Positions 15,957 to 29,900 of a stretch of DNA of 64,000 nt are shown here, in pieces. Numbering within the stretch: position 1 is the first letter of the stretch; the number at the start of each line of letters is the position of its first letter. The stretch is from Tubulanus polymorphus (lineage: Eukaryota; Nemertea; Palaeonemertea; Tubulaniformes; Tubulanidae): NCBI RefSeq assembly GCF_964204645.1, contig NC_134027.1:3894485-3958484 (forward strand), read 5' to 3'. The notes below the pieces were generated by a model that was not told where the DNA came from, ran no database searches, and saw nothing but the letters and a program-made list of their open reading frames with translations. Position numbers and translations under genes: made by a program.

Positions 15957-18767
15957 TACCATCTGATTTGTGTATGCCAGTAGATTTTTTCTGGTGATCA
16001 CAAATAAGTCAAAATGTACTGGATAACCCGATTTCTCTATTAAGAACGATTGGTGGCTCATATATACGCTGTAATACATGAGGTTTTGTAGTTCGATGAA
16101 TGCAAGTCCTCTCGTGGAAATTTACTAGAAGACTCGAGCATCTTGATCGGGATTCTTGAATACTTTCTGCAATCCGCAAAGGGCACCGCTGCTTAGACAC
16201 AAGTGGTGAAACAGACTGGGAGCTCAAACCGCACCGACAGAAATGATCAATACATTCGCACCGTGCATCCAACAAGACACCAGGATAGATACGACTCACA
16301 GCAAACACTGTATTCACTGAATACTTCAGAGTTTTCGGTTTGTAAAATAACAACTGTTCCCTCTCGGCTACTGACACGCACTTCGAATCCTACTTACACT
16401 ATCACACACTCTGGCTATTATATTGGGGTCTGAAAGGTTGATAAAAGGATAGAAGAATCCAGGGGTAGATGCCTAGGAACCAATCTAATATGGAAACACT
16501 AAGTGATTCCGCTATTTGATTCAGCGCCCTGATGACCATACACAAAGCTAATGACATTGAAACTCACCACAATTATAGAACATGGCACGAGCAATAGCTT
16601 AGCAATTGATTGCGGTTACAAAACATGCACAGGTACCAATACAAATAGACAAATTGTATGTGATTCAATATTTACTCCCCCTGGTGGCAATAACAAGAAA
16701 TTGGGTGAGATGTATCCTGTGACAGTGATAATAGAATTCTAATTTCAAGACGATAAGTTAAAAGCTGTTGATATTTTCCCCTATTATACCTTTTTCCGCC
16801 TTTTTCCGAATGAGGACTGATGACACCTAAAATCGGCCATCTTGATTCTAAACAGGTCAGATTTTGGGCTGAAGATGTGTTTAGAGGAGATACATGTATG
16901 ATATGAACAGAGTTCTATTGAAGTTCTTTAAAACATCCGAAAATAACTGGATTCGTCTGGACGAATGGACGGACGACGGACTAACAATGAACGCAATAGC
17001 CCGCAAGGACAAAAGTTCCAACCGGGCTAGAAAAATTCTATTCTGTTTTGGTTAATGTATATTTTAGATGTAGCCAACAAGTGCTCTTATCATATTGTGA
17101 GAGCAATAGGAAATTAACCACGCTGAGTAAACTGTATTGTCGTTTAAATAGCTTCCTGCGTCTTCGAGCCCTTGAGGTATTAATTCTGTTCCGGTTTTGA
17201 TGGAACGTCGAGACAGATTTTCACCGTTCAGTGAATAGAAATCGGGAAGAAATCGATCAAAGCCGCGTAGTAGACATATTTCTAACTTCCTGTGTTGATG
17301 ATGGAGATAGGTGTGAAGAGAAATAATGTAGGAATATGAATCGGCACTTCAAAACATTTCATACGAGAGGATTCTAATCTTTACAACTTGTTGAAAATTG
17401 ATAGTATTAGATATATTTTCTCTGTTTTTTATTTAACCAGTCTTTTGACATTTTCAACGTTTTGATCACATTTCTTAACTTCCTTTGACGCTTTAGAAGT
17501 TGCAAAACGTTGCCTAAATACTACAACAACCATGCACAGTACCTTAATGAAACATGAAATTTCCGCGTCGCGTCAAAATAATGAAATTTCTAATCAAGCT
17601 CAGTTCCCGATGCTAGCGGCATTTCATAGTCAAGAGTCAATTTATTTTGAAATGCTACGCGGTCTACGAATGTCGACACAGCAATCGAGGCTTCGGGCCT
17701 TAGTACTGTATTAAAATTTATTAACGCCGGATATGAAAGAACCACCCCTTATAAAAGTGATATGATTGGTTCTTCCTGAATTATTAGAAACGATAGGTTG
17801 TGACAAATTGCACGTGCACCTTGAGGGTGACATGTAGAAATTGCGACATCGAAAAGATGTAAAATGATTATACTATTTTCGCGGTAGCGACCGAAATGAA
17901 CAGTTTCTGATGTCGTAATTACTCATTCCAAGACATTATTTGCGAGACAAATATCATGATAACTTTACACCTGAAAGTCGATTTTCATAGGGATTTTCAT
18001 CTCCACATATAAATGATAAATAACCAGGTTTTCAAATAGCATTACACCAACAACTAGAAAAAATATTTTGCAACTGCGTCAGAAGTTCAAGAGTATTTCT
18101 TCCAATTCGGGCTTGCGGTGCTTGTAAACAGATTCGATTATGATAGCTTACGCATATACTACAAATATCGAAAGGTTTCGTTTATGAACAGCTGAATTTC
18201 ACGTAGCAAGTAGTTTATCTATATACGTGAGGCCCACTAGGAGTCGAAGGTGAAAATTTCGTAAATGAAAGGTGCGTATGCACGAAACAGGACGTACAAC
18301 GATAGATTACTATTTATCCAAAACTATTAGTCGAAAGAAACAAATTGCAAACGTCGTTTCGGAAGCACTGAGCCGTTAAACGAGTACTTTTTAAACGAAT
18401 TGAGTTGCAAACGTGCAGAAAATTGAGTGGAAGGGTGGATGGGTGATGTTGTGACGATGAAAATAAACGTTATATCTTCGCAGGTCGGTTTGGATAGGAA
18501 TAATACATGACTTCCATTTGCCAGTATCCATTGCATATTTATGGTAGATGACATTATGTTCACCTGAATTGATTTGACGAGGAGCATATGTTTGTGGCAC
18601 ATATCTCATTCAGCAATCGCGCGAGTCAATTCATTATCAACCTGATTCAATGATAAGTGTATTGGCCAGTAAAAATGATTCTAGTCCATCTATCATTATT
18701 GAATACGTCTTAACTGATTACCTTAATACTCTCATGTTTGTAAATATTGTAACTTATTTTTATTCCA

Positions 18768-18883
18768 GGAGCCGGTTCCAAAGTTGAGACGTAAGTCCAA
18801 AGGAAAGTTGTCGTAAATCTTAAGATAGGTCGTAAGTAGTAGACTGATCTTAGATTTAAGTCATTGCTATGGAGCCAGCCCCA
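18768..18883. repeat. Foldback (inverted-repeat) element, about 116 bp
   Basis: The ends GGAGCCGGTTCCAAAG and CTATGGAGCCAGCCCC are imperfect inverted repeats of each other (about 12 of 16 matches), and inner segments around AAATCTTAAGAT and ATCTTAGATTTAAG also pair. The whole can fold into an imperfect hairpin. This looks like a short palindromic non-autonomous repeat; no target duplication was identified. Confidence 0.4.
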
Positions 18884-20519
18884 GTTTACCTAAACGTACC
18901 AAAGTACAATTACTTCAATGTCTAGGAAAACTTTTTGGTAGGGGGACGTATATGTGCACTCATCAGGTTGTCACCAGTTATCAAACTCGCCTGTAATGCG
19001 CCTGTACAAACTCATAATCCCACGTTACATTAGCCACTAATGCAATTAGTACTAGAATCAACACAACTTGCATTTGTCATTTCAAATTACAATACTGGTC
19101 GGCACTGGTGGCACTAAGCCCTTTTCCAACATATCAAGGCTTACGTGCTAGTAAATTTCTTGGAATTTAAACTACTGATTCGGAAATTACTAGGTTGCAT
19201 TGCTGAGCTTCGGAGTTTTATGTTATAACCTTATAATGGCTGGTCGTCAGTTTCTGGATTTTAGTGCATACCGGCCCAAATTAAGAACAGAAATGGCAGT
19301 AAAATGCTGAAATATTTGCCATACTTCAGTAATGGCTGACTGATTGCCACGTTGCCACATTTTCTCATCGTTTAATCTAGCTGTGAACTCTGACTGAAGA
19401 ACGAAGTTGACCATATCAACACAGGATTCAACTGAGTTATTACTCATCGGTAAATACACCACAGGACTAGCTTACATACACTTGTCGACATCTTTCTCTT
19501 ATTTTCTTCGGTAAACGGAAAAGCTTTTTAGGATGGTATTTTCCAACATTCATTTTCTTCGCGTTTGAATTATCGAAGTCTATCAATTTAATTGATTGCA
19601 TTATCACGAATTAATTCATTAATATTGGTTTTGAAATTCAGATTGCAATATCCGGATATGTATCTCAACATATGTGACAGCATTATGAATAATATACATT
19701 ATCTATAGTTTAAGCTCCCGTTATGGTATACTAGGGTAGTATACTTTAATCTGCGTTCTGAAAAGTGATTTCGCTGTGTCACATGTTACCATTTCATATG
19801 CCAACTTACATTACCGCCTGTCAAACATCCTATAGAATGCAGAAAATATATATTTTCCTATGACAAGCTCGATCAAATTAAACGATTGTAAGCCTAACTC
19901 AAAATTAAAAAATCGTAAAACCATAATCATTAAAATGGAAATGGAATACTTTGAAATTCAATTGAATTAATGGATTTTTGTAATTAGTTAGTTTTATATT
20001 TTAACCCAAGGGGAAATTTACGCGATTATATCAATCATTCAATAGACCGTTACTGAAATGATTCGCCGTGGGCGATTGAATTAATTGAAATATTCAATAT
20101 GTCTGTTTTCGTTGTTGGCAACAACCCAAGTAATAAAATCTGTATTAACTAAATCGAACCTTTCTATAATGAATATAAACTCACCTAATAAACATAATAC
20201 TGTGACGTTCATGAAAATTCTGACGTAGGTTTCGACGACTGGTGATTATTCACGATGAATCCCTCGAAACAGAGGAGATTAAATGAAAAACACCGCTCTC
20301 GAATAAAACTTAGAACAAAACAATAATCGTTCTCTTAATAACAGGTGTGCTGAATGTCGCGGCGTTAATCTCGCTGTAGGCGGGTAGTGGACAAACTTGC
20401 AAACCCATTAATATTCGTGTCCCCTGAACTAACATGGCCTTTTGCTAACCAGACAGAAACAATTAACAGGAAAATTATTTTCGACTTTAGTTGCTTTGTC
20501 CAAAAGAGGTACCGTTTTA

Positions 20520-20566
20520 TATACATTTATATATACATATATATATATTTATATATATATATATAA
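20520..20566. repeat. TA-rich simple repeat
   Basis: Imperfect TATA/TTTATA run of about 47 bp. Confidence 0.75.
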
Positions 20567-22876
20567 TTGTAGTGAATAACGAAGAATTATAAAGAAACCT
20601 AGACTTATTGATATGCTATATGCAGGCTTTTTGGTTATATTCTAACAATTGCTACAATGTAAAAACAGTGCAATATCGGTCAACAGATTTTTGCAATGTT
20701 AAATTCGATTCAGTGCTCTTCGATCGGCATACAAGAGCCATTTATACACACGTTCTAGATAAACAATTTTTTTCAAACTTGTACATTGATTTAATCCGCA
20801 TGTATATAACAGTTGAGAGACACTATTAATGTTAAATGTGGGGACGACACGGCAACTTGATTATGTGCCGTGTATTGTGCTCCAAGCTTGATATGATATA
20901 AGAGATGAAATTATTGATGAAAATTGTTTAGTCTGTGTAATGAAAAATGATCAATGAGAGCATCTTAGATAATTGAAACAGTGCGTGAAATGCATCAACG
21001 TCTTAATTGCTGTGTTAAGAGTTAGACATATATATCTTATCAATGATTTCAACCTACATGATATGGAGAACCCTTACTGTCTGTCTGTCATCAATTGATT
21101 ATGATATTGAGTTATGCTAATTTTGTCATAAAAGTTGTAATACTTTGACAATAAAGTTCATATATATCAATGATAAAAAGCACGTCCATTACCAAACACA
21201 GGCTTAGTGATTTTTAATAAATGTTTTAGTACGCTCATAGATAAATATATGATTCATGTAAGAGTCTACGGCAACAGGTGGATCGACGTCAACCTATTTC
21301 CAAACAAAAATGTTATTGTAGAGAATGGATCCATGATTTTCCGTAAATAATTCAAGTGACAATACCTGGTTTGAAAATAGAAACATTTATTATGTCTTGT
21401 CATAATTAAATCACAAAAGTCCGACTCAATCTATTATCGGAAGTATCGGGTCCCTCGGTGAAAATAAAGCCGTCGAACGACCTTCACAGCAGCGATTGAG
21501 CAGTCAGTTCAGATTAAAGGAAAACATGCTTCATTTACTGAATTAATCGATACGACCTATGTGCGAAAGACGTGACCTTTCTGTGAGTGACGTGAACGTC
21601 GGCATCAAATCCCCGTTATAGAATCTTAAGTCGACACATATTTCATAAACTCGGGCCAGCTGTCAACTGTGAGGTGCGATTCTGGATCTAAGCCGCGGCT
21701 TCAATTACCGGTGACAGACCGGTTGACAAACGCCCTATGTCCGTCGAGCTTTCCGCTACAGTAGGTCGTTGATGATAGATGATTATTCCCTCGTGATGGA
21801 TAGCGAGATTTTGCAATCATAAATTCGTACCTACTCGAAATCTATCCCACATCCATGAAAAACAAGACCAATATCAGAACTTGTTTGTATTTTCTAGTTT
21901 GATGCTATGATGTGAAGTTCGCCGATTGACGTGAAAGGGTTCGTCGCGCTACCAAATAGCTGCATGTAACAAACAGTTCTCGGCAAAAGTTTCCCTGTGC
22001 GCTAGTGAAAGGCCGGACTATATTGCAAATCCCTATACGATCCGAGGGTAAATTCAGTTCGTTCTGAGTCTAACGGGTTTTTGGGGGAACACATTATCAA
22101 TATTACATCAGACAATGACACTTCATTTTTTGAGTATATTTCCCGAAAGACTGGTTCGAATTATAGATGTCATTCGTGATATGCGGATATTAGTCGAAAT
22201 GATATCACGATATCTACTTCATTGAAAGAATGATTTTTGCTTAGCGTGGATGCTACTCCCTTCATGTACTAAAAACTAAACGAAAAAAACATTTCCAAGA
22301 GAGTATCATATTTATGAATTTCGTTACTTGTGAATTAGATTTGAATTCGAAAAATACGGTTCAATGACTTTTCCATTCACAATGTCTTATGGCGCTAAAA
22401 CGACCCATCTTGTCACTTTGTAATAAAATGCTATTTTGCCAGACTTGTACGTATACAGTATAATAGTAATTTGGGTTCTATCTAGTCGAACCATTAACAT
22501 TATCAAGCATTATACATAAACCCTAATGAATAATGCCGTCAGACGGGGCAATTGAAATGCTTCTAGTCGATATACATACGTTAGCTAACGATTAGATGCC
22601 GCAGATTATTTGAGGATTACACAGTTCCTTCGGGGGTCAAGAAACATTCGCCTTATTGCATATGAGAAATTATGTCGCATTGCGGCATCCAAATCAACCA
22701 AATTAATGATGATCCCAGATTGTGCACCTAATTCCACCTGTACACCCGAACAATGCAAGTGATCGGATAATTTCTAGCAAACTAAACAGAATTACTTTGA
22801 CGTTGTCGAGACGGATTCTCGTCTCAGTTCACACACGGATTCACATATAAATGAGAAAATCTGACGGAACACTTAC

Positions 22877-23005
22877 CTTGCAGCTAAAGTATATCGCTTT
22901 GATGGATGGGTTTCGTCACCGGTCAAACTGATGTTGCGACAGCGGTCGCGACTGAAGCTATCATGTGTACAGCTGCTACAAACTCGTCCTGCCACCACGT
23001 TTAAT
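22877..23005 (-). other. Candidate non-coding first exon (minus strand)
   Basis: On the minus strand a TATATAA box (23040-23034) is followed about 30 bp later by a roughly 129-bp segment ending in a strong splice donor, CAAG|GTAAGT, at 22877/22876. It has no long open frame. The nearest minus-strand gene downstream is the TRH-receptor-like GPCR, whose coding exon is preceded by an acceptor, so this could be its 5' UTR exon across a 17.7-kb intron. The assignment is inference: another small gene is equally possible, and the transcription start is estimated only from the TATA distance. Confidence 0.3.
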
Positions 23006-23033
23006 CGAACAAATTGCTTCCGACAAATGCGGA

Positions 23034-23040
23034 TTATATA
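23034..23040 (-). promoter_or_regulatory. Candidate TATA box
   Basis: TATATAA on the minus strand, about 30 bp upstream of the candidate exon ending in a strong donor at 22877. In AT-rich DNA such a string is common, so the support comes only from its position. Confidence 0.3.
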
Positions 23041-26505
<3,465 letters not shown>

Positions 26506-26510
26506 ATTAT

Positions 26511-26787
26511 TGTCGGTGACGCCATTCAGTTTGACACAATTCTTTCTCTAGTTTATAGTTTGAACCGCTCTTATCAGTACACTTTCATTCAGGCATTACG
26601 GTAATTCGACTCCCTTTAGATAAACGACTATTTCCAGGCATCACCCACGTCTCTCTTTCCTCTGCGCATGCGTATATAATCATAACCTTATAGTTTTAGT
26701 AAAATAAATTCAGTTTATCATATGGAAATTCATGAGTTAGATCTGATCAATTAATAGTCGCCACTCGGACGGCCAGAGTCGACGACA
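26511..26787 (+). repeat. 5' LTR of the BEL/Pao element
   Basis: 277 bp, TG...CA, no difference seen against the 3' LTR at 32725-33001 in a base-by-base reading. It carries a GCGCATGCG motif, a TATATAAT box (26673-26680) and an AATAAA signal (26703-26708), in an order consistent with U3, R and U5. Confidence 0.97.
26663..26680 (+). promoter_or_regulatory. LTR core promoter: NRF1-like site and TATA box
   Basis: TGCGCATGCGT (26663-26673) resembles the NRF1 consensus and abuts TATATAAT (26673-26680). About 30 bp further comes AATAAA, so the transcription start is expected near 26700. Assignment is by motif only. Confidence 0.5.
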
Positions 26788-26788
26788 T

Positions 26789-26806
26789 TGGTGCCGTGAC
26801 CAGGAT
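26789..26806 (+). other. Primer-binding site, tRNA-His type
   Basis: TGGTGCCGTGACCAGGAT begins one base after the 5' LTR. It is complementary to a tRNA 3' end reading GTCACGGCACCA preceded by ATCCTG, which matches the acceptor and T-arm of metazoan tRNA-His as I recall it. Other primers seem less likely. Confidence 0.7.
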
Positions 26807-26902
26807 ACTAATCATCATCATCAATACACAACGCAATGCATTAATGGATAAAAAAGTCAACTAACTCAAACGAAGTCAAAAGTTAAGAAAATTCAATTCA
26901 TC

Positions 26903-29900
26903 ATGACGAAGATCGAACAACTCATCAGAAAAAGAGAATCAACCATCGACGCATTTGATGCGGAATACTCTGTTATTCTGCAAATAATGCAGCAATCAAC
27001 GGTAACCGAAGACCAGGGGACTGAGCTCGAAGCTCGCCTGGAAGAATTACAAGACGCACACGAAACACGGGAAAACGTTTCTAATCAAATCCAAGAGATG
27101 ATTAGAAACGACGACGACTATAAAAACGAAACGAAAACATCAAACGCAAGACGATCAGAAGAACGAGTTAAACTTCTGAAAACCAAACGATATATTGAAA
27201 ACCACACGAAGTCTAAACAACCCGAAACATCAACTGTCCGGGTAACAGACGACAATGATCATCATCAATTTACGGCGAGATTACCTAAATTGAAACTGCC
27301 TGTATTCGACGGAACTTACACCCAGTGGACAGCGTTCTGGGAAACGATTGAATGCGACGTCATCGCAGGAAAATTCAGCGATATAACAAAATTCAACTAT
27401 ATCGTCGGTCAGCTTCGGGGAAGCGCCCTCGAAGCAGTTAAGGGACTATTCGCATCCGGCTCGAATCTCGAGACATTGACATCAATTCTGAAAGATCGTT
27501 TCGGACAAAATCGTAAAATTGTTCGAGCGCATATTCAGGAAATCTATGATATTCCATCAACAACTTCGAACTATTCAGGACTGTCACAATTTCTAAATAA
27601 GATCAACGCGAATGTAAGATCATTAAAACATCTGGGCGTTGACGTTAACGCGTGTGCACCATTCATCATAACATCGTTAGAGAAAAAACTACCGCGTAAT
27701 CTATTAGAAAAAATGGGCACATGCGGTCAAAAAGATAACTTTGATCTGGATAAATTCATTAACACATACGAAGAGTGTCTCGACAATCTGGGTGAAAATG
27801 TAAGTGAAAAATCTCTACAGTACCAACATCAGTATCGAAATTCGAGACCCGGTACTGCGACATCATTGGTATCCGTCACTAAACAGACACAGTTGAAATG
27901 CACATTTTGTGACGGTGAACACTACCCAACAAACTGTCAACTACCAATCGAAGAACGTCTTCAAAGGGTAATCGAAAGACGATTATGTCGAAACTGTCTC
28001 AAACCAAATCATCAAGCAAAGGACTGTCAAAACCGCAATCGCTGTAAAATATGCAAGAAGACACATCACACGTCAATTCACCGAGATCAACATCAACAAA
28101 CCGTCTCCGGATGTACATTCGTCAACCAAGGTCATGCGCTGGATAAAATCGTTCAAACATCGGATATAAATAATGTCAAATCATGCGAGGATATGAATTT
28201 CAGTATCGATTTCGGAAAATACGCATTGGATACTACCAACATGGTCAGTAATCAAAATCATGATTATCAAAATGAGGTTGTGTTGCTGCAAACGGGGCAG
28301 GTGAGTATTGAATATCACAATCACACTTTGGAAGCCAATACCCTGCTCGACAATTGTTCCTCTATGTCATACATTCGCTCCGCTGTTGCCAAAGCTCTCA
28401 AATTGGTACCGTCGTACCAACTATCGAAAAAGGTAAATGGTTTCGGTGGCCATTCTACGAAGCGCGTATTTGATATGGCACCCATAGGCATTAGAACATC
28501 TGATGGCGTTAAATTCATCGACGTAGCTGTCACTGATGAGATAATTCGTCCCATCTATCGACACGGTTGGGCTGATTGTCTAAAGTACGAACAAATCTCA
28601 AATGCAAACCTCGCAGATAACTTCAAATCCGAGGTATTCGTGGTCGATTTATTAATCGGTACTGCCCATCATCATCTATTCTTAAAGAACAATCTGGAGG
28701 ACGTACCGGACGGTCCCCAGTTACAACACACGAATCTCGGTAGTTTCGTTTTCGGGCCCTTACACAGGTTGTTAACCCCTATTGATACAAATAGGTCTAG
28801 TACAAATGCATACACGGTAAGTACCCTTACAGACTCATCAATTAACAATCGGGAACTGTTGGATGACCAAAGCATAGGAGACTATCTACACCAAAACATA
28901 GCTGAGTTTCCCGGGGATAACACTTTCGATCGAGAAAGTTTCATAACGCAGTATCAAGGTAAGATAGAGTATAAACATGGGTGTTACTGGGCCCCACTCC
29001 CATGGAAACATGAACATGATGAGCTGGGTACCAATCTGGAACAATGCCGGGCTAGATTGTTTCAGATCACCAATCGTCTCCAAAGAACCAATCGACTTGA
29101 CCAGTACATAAAAGTAATGGAAGAACATCGCAACCGAGGTACAGTATCTGAATTACCAAACCCTGATTCTGTCAAGGAAGGGGATTGTTACTACTTGCCA
29201 CATTTCCCTGTACTAAAGGAGAGTAACACAACCCCTTTACGGATCGTCTTTGCGGCTAACGCAGGCTCCCCATCATTAAACGACTGTCTGTATGAGGGTC
29301 CAAATATGCTCATTGATCTACCTACCCTCATAATGAAATTCAGAATTGGTAGAATTGGTTTGTCGGCAGACATAGCTAAGGCATTTCTATCAGTTAAACT
29401 ACAGGAAGGCGACAGGAGGTATGTACGATTTCTCTGGTACAAGGACAATAACCCAAACAATCCGATCGTTCCTTACCAACACAATACCGTTATTTTCGGT
29501 TCTACTGCTAGCCCGTTCATGCTAGCGGCAGTGTTGAATAAGCATTTGCAACTGAGCGATTCTTGGATCGCAGCGGATATGATCAACAGATTTTACGTTG
29601 ATAATCTACTCACGAGTGTGATGTCAGAGGTCGATGCTCTGTCATATTATCAATCATCGAACAAAATTCTCAACGACGCAGGTTTCCACTTACGTCAGTG
29701 GGCCTCGAACTCGAAACAGGTAAGCGATGCAGCGAAAATCGATGAAATTCAGTACCCCACAGAAGAGGTGTCAGTTCTAGGAATGAGCTGGAATACTAGA
29801 ACTGACCTCATTTCGTTATCTCAGGCTCAGTTGGTTACAACAACAACAAATACTAAACGGTCTGTAGTTTCGCAAACAGCCTCGGTTTATGACCCACTTG

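Noticed and set aside
16009-16377. 122-codon minus frame next to the AT microsatellite
   Set aside because: No homology recognised and no exon signals.
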